Shown one piece after another: positions 1-13,795 of a DNA stretch of 64,000 nt. The notes under the pieces are model-generated. The model was not told the DNA's origin. It saw only the letters and a program-made list of their open reading frames with translations, and ran no database searches. Each line of letters opens with the position of its first letter. Positions within the stretch are counted from its first letter, which is position 1. This stretch comes from Oreocharis arfaki (Eukaryota > Chordata > Aves > Passeriformes > Paramythiidae). The position numbers and the translations under genes were made by a program. The stretch spans positions 124,001 through 188,000 of the forward strand of contig VZRR01010259.1 in NCBI GenBank assembly GCA_013398015.1, given 5' to 3'.

Positions 1-3000
1 ATTCCTGCGTGCCCTGGCACTCCACAGGACAGCTGGCAGACACTGCTGGCTCTTGGCAGACAGTCACAGGAAGGGCAAAGCATTTAAAAGGTGCTGGGCA
101 ACCTCTGGATTATTCAAGGCAATTCTACACAACTCTGATATTTTGCAAATCTGGACATTAAAGATGTGCTTAGGGAAATCTCCTCTGATCCCGTGTCTCT
201 GTCAGAAAGAGATGGAGATAATCCTGTTGCCAGAGTTCCTCTGGGCAGCCTCTGGGATCACTCCTGGAACATCTCGCTCTCTGAGTGTGACACAATTGTG
301 ACATCTTTGTATGTTAAATGCTGGGCTTGCAATTACTAGGAATCCTTTCAGGCTTTGACCGTATCATGTTAAGGAAAAAGGAAATGTGTATTTATAACTT
401 AAACTTCTGTGCCTTATGAAAGCTGGTTTATTCTCCATGTAGAGGGTGAAGAGGAATTGTGATGTTAAAGCAGGAGGCAGTCAGCCAAGACTCTTGTGGT
501 GCTGGAAACAGGTTTCTTTTAATTCAGTAAGATAGAATAAATTGAAATACCTTCAGTGCAAAGTCACGTTATGTTATGTATGTGTTTGCTGAGCCCAGGA
601 AAAGGTTGGTTGCATTCTCACTCTCCCATGAGGCTTCCTCCATAGCTTAGGTTAAGTTACTTCGCCTAAAGTTTCTCTCCTTTAAAACAAAGGTAACACA
701 AGCTGGTGCTTCCCTAACAGTAGATTTGTTACAGCTAATTGCTTGGTGAGTGTTTAGTGTTGTAATTATGATCTGAGTTAAAGCTTTGCTTGTGTTTCAC
801 ATCATTGAAAGCCCTTCCATTGAATTATAGCCTCTTGAATCGGATATTAATCCTGCTCAAGTACACTTAAAAGAAGCACGGGCTTTTGTGCTCCATGTAG
901 CCATTTTTCTAGCAAACTGGTATTGCTGCAGGAGATGTGAAGGGAAAGAGGGCGTGCTAAGGCACACAAATATTCAGGAAGTACAGACCATTATCAGATG
1001 ATCAATCAGGGTTGGGGAGAGAGAGAAAAGCAGCTTTTAATTTGGGTGGGAAAGGGCATGGGAGCTTTTATTAAATTACCAGCACTTTGTGCACTGTGAC
1101 CTGAACTTCAGGGTGTCACGGTGGTCATGGGTGATCTTAGGCAGGCAGGGATTTCCGAGAGTCTATAAAGCTATTTTCTCTCCTTTCTGTTATGGATTGG
1201 CATCACTTACACTAAATTTATACCCGCCTGTAGTGTGGGTCCTTCCAGGCAGCATGGCCAAGCTCACGTACTGGGTCAGTGAGTTATGAGTGTAGCAGTA
1301 TTGTTAACATTCTGTTTGCAACTGGAATAACAGAGTTGGCAGCCCTTGTGTTGCGGGAAACAGCTTATCATGAGCTGTGCCCTTGTGACCTTCCAGGTGA
1401 ACCAGGGCTGCTGATTCATGGTGTGACTCCCTGACAGCCCAGACCATACAGTTAACCTCTTGGCACTACTGTGCACTGCAGTTAGAAGGGATTTATAGCC
1501 ATTGTCTGGTGCCAAACCACAAATGTGATTACATATTTTAAGAGTCTTTCTTTCAAAGCAAGAGGTAAGTGTGAAGTGTGTGCACTTGAGGAGAAAATGG
1601 GCACCTGAGACTATTTTTTCTTACTGTTTTGAAGAACAGTGATTCTCCTGCCTCCAGGTAGAAAAAGTTATCTCTGAAATCATTAAATAGGTGTCAGAGT
1701 TTGGAAGAGCTGGGATTTGTATGCCAGTCAGCTTCCTGCTGGTCCTATATTTACAGGCTGGCACACAGAGCAGTCAAAACGGAAACTAAATTAAATAGCT
1801 AAATTACTTTATGGCAAGCAAGTAGAGCATTTCTCTCTGTTTTTCTGAAAAGCACCATCCCATGTTGCCACTCAAAATAAACTAGAGGCATAACGTGGTG
1901 GTTCTTAGAGGGCAGTTATTGCTTCTTCACAAAGGTAAATAATGAGAACGGAAGTCAGAAGTGAAACTTAGATAATGAGTTTTGCTTCATTAAGCAGCTG
2001 CTAAAGATTATCTTTACTGCAGACTTCACTTAGGGAATAATTCAGGGATGGTGGAAACACTTGGAGCTACTCAGGTTTGCTCTAGCATGGATATGCTCAA
2101 AAGCTTTAGCTTTGTTGATGTAGTCATGTGAGTAATTTGTGATTTGGCAATTCAATGTTCAGCAGCAGAAATATTGATTAGTTGTAAGGAAATAGGACAT
2201 GGGTTAAAAAATCCCGTCAGAAATTTATGTTGCCTGATATTTTGTTCAAATTTTGGGTATAATAAAGTAATAATTGTTCTCCATTTGCAAACAGCATGGT
2301 CAATAATCATAAAACAGGTACTTTTGTTTACCTCACCTGCATCTACACATTCCTGTCTGTCCTGTAAAGCATGGCTCAATCTTTGTTGAAGCCAAGCGCG
2401 GCTCCTGTGATGCAGGGGAGAAGTTTCATTTATGCTTTGCAGAGAGCAGACTTGCATTTGCTTCTTGGTTACATGGTATTCAGTGTCAAAGCAAGAAACA
2501 TAGTTCCCAAATTCAACCTCTTCAGCTCCTGACTGCCAGGACCATGTTTCTTCAACATTAAATTTCCTGTTGTGCCCAGCCTTCCTCGTTCTTCCCAGTG
2601 CCAAAGCGGCAGTGGGAAAGAAGTGGAAAACAGAGCAAACTTTGTGACCTTAAAAGTTGCAGAGTAAGTGTTTGCATAACCAAGGATGCAGATTACTCCA
2701 GGATGCTTACTCCGTTCTTCAGAGGGGAGCACTGGGAATGATCCCAGGTTGGAGACTGACAACTGCCTCTGGTGTCATTGAGGGGTGGGGCTGATGAGAG
2801 TATTGGTGGCCTTAGCCATGTCTGAAATCCTCTCATTTCAGAGGATTTGGTTTACTTCCTCATTCCGTGCCAGCATGCTGTCTGCTGTGTGATACAGCTC
2901 TGGCATGGGTGATGCATCCCAGAGCTGTGACATAGCCACTCCTGCCACGGAGAAGGTGATGCTGACGGCTTAACGCATTTTCTCTTTACCAGCTGGTCAG

Positions 3001-3055
3001 AGAAGCTTGACTGCACTAAAAGCTTGTGTCTCACCAAGGTTCTCTTCTCTTCCAG
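1..3055 (+). other. DIS3L2: Intron segment upstream of the first visible exon
   Basis: I looked here for the preceding RNB exon, which should end in a segment like SVYLVQK followed by a GT donor, and did not find it. This stretch therefore appears to be the 3' part of an intron. It holds one weak MIR-like remnant (about 640-700) and otherwise unremarkable moderately AT-rich DNA. Short open frames on both strands have no recognisable product and no splice context. Confidence 0.75.
640..700 (+). repeat. Possible MIR SINE remnant
   Basis: The text around TTAGGTTAAGTTACTTC, followed by a pyrimidine-rich stretch and TTTAAAACAAAGGTAA, resembles the MIR core consensus (a gcaagttactt block, then a 'cctcagtttcctcatctgtaaaatgg' block) in + orientation. 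MIRs are ancient amniote SINEs that survive as diverged remnants in birds. The match is short and judged by eye. Confidence 0.35.
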
Positions 3056-3163
3056 GTGATCCCAATGCTTCCCAGGCTGCTCTGTGAGGAGCTCTGCAGT
3101 CTCAATCCCATGCAAGACAGACTGACGTTCTCTGTGATTTGGAAGTTGACTCCGGAAGGCAAG
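3056..3163 (+). CDS. DIS3L2: DIS3L2 coding exon, RNB domain (36 codons, phase 0/0)
   Basis: This exon is 108 bp, exactly 36 codons, beginning VIPMLPRLLCEELCSLNP and ending LTPEGK. The acceptor is a pyrimidine-rich tract ending TCTTCCAG and the donor is AAG|GTACCT. Both junctions fall between codons. The segment is the conserved RNB stretch just after the metal-binding region, where MLP-x-LCEELCSL and FSVIW are family hallmarks. Compared with the human protein as I remember it, changes are few and conservative (V to I at residue 2, S-D-K to Q-D-R, T to K after VIW). Reading continues directly into the exon at 6585, giving GK|ILDEW. The donor is slightly off consensus at +4 to +6 but plausible. 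Confidence 0.95.
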
Positions 3164-6100
3164 GTACCTCAGGCAGCAGGCAGTCATCCTGCTAATCGGT
3201 CATCCTGCTGATTAGTCCTCCCTTGCTCCTGTAGTGTTAAAGTGCCATCCCTTAACACCCAGGTGAATAGCAAAGGTGAACAATACTGGAGGATGTAGGA
3301 CTGTCCCTGTGTCTTGTCTTGCTGATGATATACTCTGGAATTTCCAACTGGAATAATCTCTCAACATGGTTGGGAAAGAAGGAATATTTGTATGAATCTC
3401 AGGAATGGAGAGCATCCTGCTCCTTGCCAGGTCACCCAACCATTTAATGTCTTACCTCCAGTAGCAATTCAGAGCTAATGCTTTGGGTGGGACGAGATGT
3501 GCCCCTGACTCCAGCCCTGCCTCGTGCTCCCAGGCAGTTGTGTGATGCGGCAGATGCAGCAGTGTCCCTCGGTGGCCTCTCTGCTAAACAGACAATTTAA
3601 TTCCTCTTCAGAGCTGCAAATTACATCAATCCAAATAAAGCATGATAGCCCTTCAGCAAAGGCACGGCTCCATCTTCTGCCTGTGTTATTTCTAGGGAGC
3701 AGTTGTGGAGGCTGTCGGTGCAGTGAGCTGCCTTCATCTGCCTGCCAGCACTCCCCAGGTCTTCATTTCTCTCCCTATTCCTTTCCCACACTCCTTGTTA
3801 CCCTAAAATCTCCCCTTTGGTTATCCCAGGGTCCCCTCACTAATGAAGGAGGGCTGAGGACTGGCAGTACTAGAGCACTCTCTGGTTTATGCAAAATACG
3901 CTTGTTGTACTCAGATTTCTTTTTTAACCACTGTTGTGCTCATACATAACTCTTTCTGTAGACAGTGTTTCTTGTGCCAGTTTGGTAATTTTGCACAAAA
4001 ATTCACTTTACTTCCTTACTATTGTCCCAGCTGCTCTAAAGGATGCTGAATCTATCTTTACTCTAGCAAAACCCTAGCAAAATAGGGTTGCAGTCCTGAT
4101 TCTGTGTTTCTGCAGTGAGTCCCTGCTCTGGCACTGAGGTGGGTTGTATTTGTCCATTGTGAAAAGTGTTCCCATTCCTATAGCAACAGCCTGATTACTC
4201 ATGCGGCCTTCTAAGAGTAGCTACTAGGTAGACCTTTTATTGACTCTGAGTCGTCTTTGAACGGCTAAAAGTCAAGTCTTAATTAAAATAAGCCTTTAAC
4301 GACATCTTGTCTCTTGCCCCATGCAATATATCCGTTGTGTTTCAAACAGTGCTCAGTCCAACCCTGTCTGACCAGTGGGAAAATAGAGGAGCTGTAGCAT
4401 TCAGCTCAGGGAGCAGACCTCTGGAATGGTCTGGGCTGTGGTCATGCTGTCCCTGGGAGAGCAGACTGCCTGTGGCCATCTCAGCAAACTGGTTTCTCCT
4501 ACAAGGCTGGAGGGTTACAGTCTTAGCTGAGGTCACCTGATATGAATGTCAGGTGAAGGCTGGAGAAGAATTTACTCTTTCCAAGAGGAAAAGTCGTTGT
4601 AGGGCTTTGTAAGGCCAGGAGGGCATTCTTCTAAAAGCTGGTATTTCTAGGTGTTGCTATACCTGTATCTCAGTGCAAACAGGATCACATGCTCCCCCAC
4701 ACTCTGCTGGGTGAAAGGGAGGTGAGTCAAAGGCCCCAACACAGCCCTTGAACCTCAGATGTTGGTGGAGAGCCATGAGAGCACTGACAGTGAGGACAGG
4801 ATGTTGCTCAGGACTATAGTTTTTTCTCAAAAGAAGCCAGAATTGGGAAAGCCTTATCATAACTTTAGAAATCCTTTAGATGCTGGTGCTCTCTGTGGAC
4901 CTCTAAGTGCACCAGGTTTGCTGTGATGGGGGAGACCTTGCAGACTGATCTTGTGGGCTACTCATTGTAATCTCCAAATCCCAACTCACAACCCCCAAAT
5001 GTTGCTCTTCCACAGTGCCTTGCCCATCCCTCAGCCATGGTACATGGCCCAGCCCATGGGAGCTTGCCCATTCCTCTGGTGGGGTTTCCAAAGCAGGGGT
5101 AATGACCTACTGGACTTGAATCCTCCCATCACCACAAGAAGCTGAACAGTATTGAATGGATGCAGCAGGGCACAGAGCAGGTGCTGCCAGCACTGTTGTA
5201 GCATCTCTGTCCAGCTTAGTGGCTTTCTCTTCCTTTCTTTCTCCACAGCACAAAGGAAGAAACATGCACAGAATAACCATGAGCTGATGGTCAGAGCACT
5301 TTACATTCTAAGATGCCACGTGCTGCGTCTCTGCTATTAAAGCACTTTCGAATTAGAAATAAGCTTAAAAGCCTGTGACTTTCAGAGCTCTGAGTTGCTG
5401 AGTTATACAGCACATACGTTCTGTGATGCATTAGGGAGGGAGATAGCGAAGGTGTTTTGGGAATCAGTCCCTTCCTGTTGAGAAGGTTTGTCTCTGAAGC
5501 AGTGTCCTTGACGAGGCTGTCACAGAGAGCTCACTCTTCTCTCTGGACAGTCACTTGCAGAATTTACCTTGTCCTGTTGGGCTGCTGAAGGGGTGAGGTG
5601 GCACTTGCAGCTAAGGCAGAATTACAATTCTTTTATCATTCTCTGAGCACTTGTGCTTTGAATGGTTTATCACAAACTGTGTCTGTCTCCAGAGCCTTCA
5701 TGCCAGTGTGTAACTTTTGTGAAGAGCCTTCTGCCCATGTCCCTCGGTGCTTTGTCACTGGCTTGATGAGCTGTTGGATTCTCATATATCTAAGCTGAAA
5801 ATAGGTTTTCCTGTCTGCTTTAGGAAATAATTCTGAATTGCTACTTCTACACTGGTATTCTGCTAGGGAGTTTTAGATGGGAGTGGCTTCTGGTTTAAAA
5901 TAAAATAATTTTATAAGCAATTTATTGAATATTTTCCTCTCAATTCCCATGTAGTTTGGAAGCCCAGAAAGGTTCCTGGCTTGAATTTGGACCTAGAACC
6001 ATAGACATGATCAGAGAAGCAAGGGGTCAGTGACTGTCCATCTCTCCTCCAAACCCACCAAAGTCCTACTCAGGCACTTTCACGGGTACTAGTCAGACAT

Positions 6101-6584
6101 TGGGGTTCCTGCAGTACTCCTGAAAACAGAGTATTTTAAGGCCAGCCCCTCATGCACTGGTGGCCGCACTTTAAGTTATTCTGCTGTGTTTTAGGCAGGA
6201 GAACCTCTCTGGCATGTGTGTGTCTGCCTGTTGTCACTCCTGCACCTGGTAACCTGTGAGTCAACAGACTGGTTTCAGCTCAGGTGGTCTGATGTTCTTT
6301 GAGCTCTGTGAAGGAGGGAAGTCAGGTAGAGGAGAGAGATGCCAGCAGTCCCCTCTGTGTATGCACAATATATTATCTGTTACATGCACATACACATTAC
6401 TAGAGGCTAGAGAATCTGAACTGGCAAAAGGCCTGAGGGTCTCAGTAGGACAAGATCTTCACTCGAAGATCACAGGAAGTGGGGAAGTCTGGTGTCATTC
6501 CTCCCAGTGTTTGTACAACTTCCCAAGCTTTTGTGCACTGGAAGAATGAGTCCTCAGATGAATTTGCACCTTGCAATTTTGCAG
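3164..6584 (+). other. DIS3L2: Intron of 3.4 kb
   Basis: This intron starts GTACCT and ends TTTTGCAG. A 16-bp direct duplication sits just after the donor (3184-3215). Open frames inside it, including one of 141 codons at 3524-3949, have no recognisable domain and I treat them as chance. I see no RNA gene. The 5.3-6.2 kb part is AT-rich and featureless to me. Confidence 0.85.
3184..3215. repeat. 16-bp direct tandem duplication
   Basis: Two adjacent 16-bp copies (3184-3199 and 3200-3215) share TCATCCTGCT and differ at only a few later positions. It lies 20 bp past the exon donor at 3164. It looks like a simple local duplication by replication slippage, and no function is implied. Confidence 0.7.
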
Positions 6585-6818
6585 ATCCTTGATGAGTGGT
6601 TTGGGCGGACGGTCATCTGCTCCTGCGTGAAGCTCAGCTACGACCACGCACAGAGCATGATTGACAGCCCTGGGAAGGTGTTGTCACCTGAAGAGCTCCC
6701 CCCTGTCTCACCCCAGCACTCGATAGCCGAGATCCAGGAGGCTGTGCTGAACCTGCATCGAGTCGCGCAGCAACTGCGCAAGCAGCGCTTCACCGACGGT
6801 GCCCTGCACTTAGACCAG
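6585..6818 (+). CDS. DIS3L2: DIS3L2 coding exon, RNB domain (78 codons, phase 0/0)
   Basis: This exon is 234 bp, exactly 78 codons, beginning ILDEWFGRTVICSCVKLSYD and ending DGALHLDQ. The acceptor is CAATTTTGCAG and the donor is a perfect CAG|GTGAGT. The content is the RNB segment 'sViw.l.peGkI.d.wfgrt.i.S..kLsY..aq' followed by a helical LNLHRVAQQLRKQRF stretch. Length and spacing match the mammalian protein with no gap as I remember it. Residue 12 of the exon is Cys (TGC at 6618-6620), where I remember Arg in human. Both ends are phase 0, so skipping this exon alone would delete 78 residues of the nuclease core without a frameshift. Confidence 0.97.
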
Positions 6819-9800
6819 GTGAGTAAGTCCAGCCCCTTCGGGCTTCATCAAAGCAATTTCACCTTGTACTCCCTAAGAATTTCCTGGCCAGTCTAAAAAC
6901 TCGAAGGGTAAAATCATGGCTGGAATAGAAAGGCAGGTTTGAGTGCCAATGTCTTCTTAAGAGCAGCATCAAATTATGTACCATAAGCACTTAGTAGGAT
7001 GAAAAGAAAAAAATCCCTGTTTTTGAAGGAGTGATCCATTTTCCAGCATTTTTCAAAATCCTAAAACCCTGTTGGACTGGGTAAGTAATTCATGCAGTGA
7101 AATAAATCATGACAATGTCATTCATTATCATGCAGTTCAGATACTCGTGCACATTTCACTGGGAAAGGCTCATCCTCCACATTTCTTTCTGTGTTTGCAG
7201 TATTCTTGATTTGCACAGCTTTCATAGCAGTTCTCTGTGCTGGGAAAATGGCTAAATGTTATCTAAGCTAATACTTGTAAGTGTTGGGTGTGTTTCAGAG
7301 GAAGAATGCTAGTGAGGAGGTTTTCTGTCTGGGGTGATTTGAATAATCTTGTATCAGTAGTGGTATGTGTCATTTCTGTTTCACAAGGAAATCCAGATAT
7401 TTTAGGCTATCGCAGCAAAAAATACTTTTGCATATGACGTTAAGCTGCTCTGAGGTGGCTTCTGATAGTTTTTGTGCATAGGAGGTTCCAGTAATTTGCA
7501 GAACCCAGTGGTCTTCCCGAGCAGGAGATGCAATAATCTCTTAATATAAGGAAGCTCTATTGTTTCGTTTTGCAAAATGAGTGTGAGTCAACATAAGGAT
7601 ATTGCTGAGAAAGAAGCTATGTATGGAGTGGTGTAAACAGGGCTATTGTATGTAAGACATATGTTGTAACCCTTCCATTTTACTCAGCATTGTAGTGTTG
7701 TTGCAAGAAAGTCTGATTTTAGAGAAATCGTTGCAGAGCAACAGGAGCAAGAAGTGTCTATAGTCTGTGACCTTCCCCAACAAAGCACGTGGCTTATTCT
7801 GCTGAAGCTGCTGTGAAGAGGAGACAATGTGCTTTCCCCCGTGTCTGAGATGGACAGAATGACAAATTTGTATCTTGAGTTTCCGCAGAGGAGTTTTTAT
7901 TTTAGGATAAACCTTCTGCTGTAGGCAGTGTGGTATCTGAGGCTATCTTGCCTACATCTGTTGTAAGAGGTCTTGGGGGACTGGTTCAGCACATATAAGT
8001 GAGCCTGGAGCAAGGACATTTGCTTAAGGTCCCCCTAAAGTAATTTTAAAATAATATTAAAATAGTTTTTGGAAATCAAACTTCCACTTCGAAGTTTTCT
8101 TAAACCTCTTTTGAAACAGAGACTTCCCTCTTTGAGGTTTAGCATACAATGGCTAATAAACTGGGCCTTTGTTCCCAAGCATATCCTGAATGCTAAAGAA
8201 ACATAAAAATCCCAGCTTTTGCACGAGATCAGCTGACTGAGAAGCCTTGGAGGTATCTGGGCTGGAAAAAGAGTCCATGGTGACTGGGAACTGTGGCCCA
8301 GAAAGGTCACCGTCTGCCTTCCACGAGTCACTGTTACAGTGTAGTGCTGTACTCGCTGTGTGCCCCTGAGTTGAGTTACCTGTTATCAAGCTAACCTCAG
8401 GGGAAATATGTTTTAAACCAGCTGTGACATTTTCAATGGGAGGATTTGGCCGGGGAAGCATCCTGTTCCAGTGATAGCCCATAAAAGATTAGCTGTGTTT
8501 TGTTTTGCTCTGTGCTCCTACAGAGGAGCCATTAAAAAGAACATATTGGAGCATCCTTTGTGAGATTGGGATTAAAAGCCACAGCTAAGGGCACCAGAGA
8601 CAGCTGATTCCTGCTCAGCCTAGTTCCCAGCCATCATGATAAACTGAGTTATATGTCACAAGTGGCACTTTACACTGTGCAGAATCTCTCTCCTCTGGCA
8701 AGAACGTCAAAGTAATGGTCTTCGAGGAGGAAGCATATTTTAGATCAAGGGACACTTTCACCACACTTACTCAAGTCAAGTACTGCCCTGATAGCTTTAT
8801 TTTGATAAACTACACCCTTCCCAGCCCATGGAGAAAGTGGTTGCTGCAAGGCCTGAGTATGAGCGGTGTGTGAGGGACAGGTTTGTGGACATGGCCAGTG
8901 GCATATGGCTGGACAAAGCAATCTGTGTCTTGTAATAGAAGGGGACAAAGCCCTCTACTTTTGCTTCTCCAGTTCCCTGAGTTCCCATGGGCACAGTTGT
9001 GTGTCATGTCCCACTTCCAGCCCCAAGGGAGCAAGCAAGGGTGGGTCCAAATGGGAAACGCACCTTTCTAATCACTGGACCTCTCACTGATTTCCTGTTG
9101 AGTAATATAAATCCTGAACAATGGAAGACAAACTCCAGCAGGAAGCTTGGGGCAATGTATTATCGGATTCCAAATAAATATGTGAGTGAAGGAAATGATC
9201 ATCTCACAGTCTTAGGGGAGGGGGTGCCTGGGCATAGATGACTCCTGTGCTTTTTTTTCCAAGGGATGTGAGCCCTCTTCCTATACATTGTGTTATGTTT
9301 AGGAGTTCTACCATGGGGTAACTCCTGATTGAACAGTGACAACTTTTTTTTGCTTACTTCCACCCTGCCATTTTTCACTGGGAAGTGTTCCTGTGCTTCC
9401 TGTTGGTATTAAGAAAATCCTGGGGGAAAGAATCTCCCATCCTCCTTTGCTGCCAGCTGTGGTAGCCTTGGGCTGGTGCTCTCCTTGTCTGCCTCAGTTT
9501 TCTCTTTGGATTGATACTGATCTGTCCCACAGTATCCATATAGTTTAGGATTTATTCCCCAAAACTAAGAACATTTCTCAGATGAAGCCATTCATGGGCA
9601 TATCTTTGTAACAGCAGAAATACTGGTTGGCCAGGGAGCTCCTTGGACCTGACACAGGATGGCTCCAGTAGGATGCAGCAGTGTCAGGCTGGCCCTGCTG
9701 TGGTGAGGAGAATGTTTCCTGTTTGAATGTCACTGCTGGATTTTTACGACCTGATGTGAGAGTGGCATCTGTTTGCCCATAGTTTTATCTTTTAGCAGCA

Positions 9801-9840
9801 ATTTTAGAAGCAGGAATCTCCATAGCTCAGCGGATGAAGA

Positions 9841-9860
9841 ATATACATATATATATATTT
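9841..9860. repeat. AT dinucleotide microsatellite
   Basis: A short interrupted run of alternating A and T (ATATACATATATATATATTT) within AT-rich intron sequence. It is a simple repeat that is likely length-polymorphic and of no evident function. Confidence 0.85.
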
Positions 9861-12800
9861 TAATAACTTAGGAATTACATATCTGGGTCACACAGAAGAC
9901 CTTGAGACATTACAGAGATAGCAGACAGCCTGGAAAGCTTAGGATTTGTGGGTTCAGTGTCAGTATATGTGTGTCTCTTGGGGCTGTGTAATTTTGAATT
10001 CCTGCTTTAGTTTAATCCTGGCCATGGCAACCTACATACCTGTGACCCACTCTTTCCCCCCTCTCCCCAGTTCCTTTCAAGCCTCTGCAGAGGTCTGGGA
10101 GTCCTGCTGGGATTGCAGGGACTCCTGCTGCACTGGACCTCAAGTCTGAGGACCTTGTTTGCAGCCAGAGCCATACATCTGTCATTCTGTGGGGATCCAG
10201 CTGTCCCCATAGGCCCCTTCTGGGGCTTTTTCCCTAGAATATAGTTTCCTGTGCTGCCTGCCAGCTTTCTAGTTCCAAAAAGCAGCTGAGCTGAGTTTTA
10301 GAGGTTTAAAGACTTTGCACCTTCAACAGCTAAGGAGCTTACGAAACTTTGTCCACACAGACAGAGATTAATGTATTTCTTTTGCTTCTCATTCAGAGCT
10401 GAAGCTTTTAGGTGCAAAGACAGGAAGTCTTGTATGTGACTAAGAAAAAAATGCTCAGGTATTTACAATATTGTCTTCCCCCCAGCACCTCCTTCCTGCA
10501 TAGGACCATGAAATGCCACCCTTGTGCTGTCTTCTCATAGCTCCTGGTGCACCCAGTCTATAAACTGGAACAGAGATCTGACCTGGTTTAAAAAGCAAAG
10601 TGAGCACAACTCACAGCTTTCCTTTTTTTTTTCCTGGCCAGGTTACTTTGAAGCTGGATCACTTCCCCAGCCCACAGCTTTTAGAAACACTAGCCAGAGA
10701 ATCAGATAGAAACTTGCTTTCAACAAAAACCATCAAGTTTGCAGAAAAGCTCCTTAGCTCCAGCCTGCCTAGAGGAGACGTGCTGATAAATGGTTCTCTT
10801 TTTGGCCTCAGCAGTTTAGAAATGAATCACGAGGACAGATGCCTACGGGAAGACAGGTTAAAAAGGATTTCTCTGCCTATTTAAAATGAGAATACCCCGG
10901 GATGCTGATCTGTCTCTATGACAACTGTCTGTGAGCCGAGCATTTCCTTTTGTTGTGCTGGTGATTCTACCTTTGCCAGGACACTTACACCTGGGTGCTC
11001 AAAACATCAGCATTGACCAAAGTTCCTTGTGAGGACAACCCAAAGTGCATTTGCATTGTACCAGTTAATGGCACTGAATCGTTACTAGAGTAGCTTCTCT
11101 CCTTGTTTTCTGCAAAACAGGCATTCAGCTTTGCAGGTGTGTGTGAAAAGGGAAGGAAAAAAAGGACAAAAATGACAAAGATGAGAAAGTTACACAAATT
11201 TAAGGGTTGAATTGGTAATGAAATGGTCTCACTTCTGCTTGCTCCCAGCCTGTGTATCGTGCCCCTGTCTTGTCATGTGAGCAAGGGTTGCTGTTCCCTG
11301 TGGGTCTGTATTGTTTTGAATAACTTAGAGGTAGTAAAAATTGTATTGTTGTAGCTCTGTAGCACACTGGAGACCTATGGTCTTGTCCCACGGCTTCCTT
11401 ACATTTTCCATGGTACGGAAATCAGTGATCTTTAAAAATAGCTTTGTTTGTTTAAGACTGGTGGTACTGCAAAAGTTAGAGAACATTTAATAGAGCTTCA
11501 GAAAACATAGGGAAACAAGCACAAAGGTCCCAAACACCAAGGTGTGTGCAGAATGCCGGCTCCAAACCACCCAGGTATATGACATACAGAATTTAGTAAC
11601 CAGCTCTGTGTAGTTTTTTAAGCCCTCAGAACCAAGTCTGCAAACAGCTTTGAGAGCCACTCACACATGGAAAGTGAGGAGCAGGAAGGACACTGCATGT
11701 GCAGGGTGTGACACTGTATGTTGGGAAATTTCATATTTGGTTGTGGCTAATGGGATAGGACAGAAACATGTATTTTTAGACAGTTGTCCTTGCTAATACT
11801 GTTTAATTGTAAATCTCAAGAACCACAAATTAATTACTCTCATTATTGGAATTTTCCAGTATGAGCAACTGCTGGAAATTATGGGAAATGGTTTTGTCAT
11901 ATTTCCTGCCTCACATCTGTATAGTAAGCATTCAGGTCTTTTATTCTTGCTACGTGAAAGTAATAAATATTTACACCCTGGTTCAACAGTCATTGTATGC
12001 AAAATACAGTTAATTAGTGTACAAATTGAAGACTTAGGGTTGGAAAAAGTGTTTAGATGGGACAGCAAAGGGCTATAATATGGCATAGACCTCAGTCTGA
12101 GGTGTTTCCTCTAATAGCATGACCTGAATTTATGTCTTAAAATGCTGTTAGGGCAGAAAGGTCATCCTAGCCTGAGTACTTTCTTGAGTGATCCTTAGGT
12201 TTTCTGTCCAAGGCTGCTATATGTGCTACCCCTGCACACTGAGTGCATGGACTATTCAAGAGAGGAGTAAATGGCTTTGCTCCAGCCCCTGACTGAAGCA
12301 GGGATAGCATCTCTAGGTCAGTCTCAAAAAGAAAGTTGTGGTGCTCATTGCATGGCATGTGACCAAATTCATCTCGAATTTGGTTCCATCAGGGTAGGTT
12401 GAGGTGTAGGTACCTGGCTGGGCACTTGGCTTTGCCCAAGAGAAAATCCAAAAGGCCCATCTATAAAAGCCTGAAAACTGCTACAACACCTCTCCAAAGA
12501 GGCTGTTACAGCAACAATGCATGAACATGACAGCAGAGGCAGGGTGGGCAGTATGTACGGGGCTGTGGGATAAATGGAAACTCAGACTGACAAGGAGCTT
12601 TCACTATTCACTTCCTATCACAATTCCACCATTGTCTGCTCCTTCTCTTTGATGTCTGGTTAAAGAGACATCACTGAAACCCAGAATGGGGACAGCAGGT
12701 GCTATACTATCATTATGGACAGTTGCTTATACTGTGTGATACATAAGGCAGCTGAGGGAATGTTGGATGTACTTGGAGATTAATTTCCTTAGGGGGTTTT

Positions 12801-13795
12801 ATGTCTTTTGCATAGCCCCAGTTAATACATCAAAACGAGCCTCTGAGGCCGCAGCTTCCTCCTGGGGAAAGCTGCTCTTCCCTGCAGGGGTACCCAAAAT
12901 GCATGTGCAAAGATGTGTCAGGAAAGTAGGGAGGATTTCCAGCATGTCTTTCCTGCAGTACCACAGAGGAACATGGTGCTTGACAGGAAAATATGAGACG
13001 TCACCAGTGTGGTCAGGAGCAGCTATGGCTTAGGTCGGGAAGTTTGCACACACACCGAGGATCCACATGGGATGGAGGTGTGGGATCATGCTATGGAGGG
13101 GATGTGTCTTGGCTGAGCATCTCTGCTTGCATGGAGATGTTTGCATTGCCAGGAGGTTTTAAAATATTTTGATTAAATTAGGATTCTGAGTGGAAAGCTC
13201 TCCAAATCTAGTCTTCTGCCCTGGGATTTTAATGAAGTCTTCCCAGGGGTGTGAGTAGGATTGATGTCCTCACACATGTCCCGCCATGCCCAGATCGTTC
13301 TTTTAGAGCTGAGCAGCTGTGTCCCAGCAGGAGCAGGTGGTGAAGTGGTCGAGCTGGCTCTGGCAGGAGGGGGGAGTCGGACACTGGAGCACAGGCTTCG
13401 GCTGTGGAGCGTTGTGCTGGGAGCCACTGCAGCCAGATGTCTGGGCAAACACAGCCAGGAAGGAGCTCCCCACACAGTGGTGCTCTGGCATTAATTTACC
13501 ATCAGTAATGCAAGAGTGGGTTATGACTTTATTCTTCCTGGAGTAAGTATTCCAGCCACTAGCTCAGATATTCAAGTCCTCTGGTGATGTAAGAGTGGTT
13601 TTCTTCTAAACAAACATAACTTAACCCTTGAGTTTTATTAAATCTACCACAGACTTGCAAGCTGAGAAACTTCTCTGTAAAAAAGAGGTCTTATTCTTTA
13701 ATTTTGAGATGCTGTTTGACACAGCAGAAGTGTTAGTTGTTTCACCTGCTAGTCTCAGAGCAAGTGTCAGAGGGAAGGCTGACTCCATCCATCCA

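Noticed and set aside
1..3055. Expected preceding DIS3L2 exon (ADVSYFV...SVYLVQK)
   Set aside because: No such translation with an adjacent GT donor is visible in any + frame, so it lies upstream of the window.
5988..6080. Possible reverse CR1 3' end (GAACCATAGACATGATCAGA)
   Set aside because: The terminal octamers and the conserved 'ggttgggttggaaggg' part are missing.
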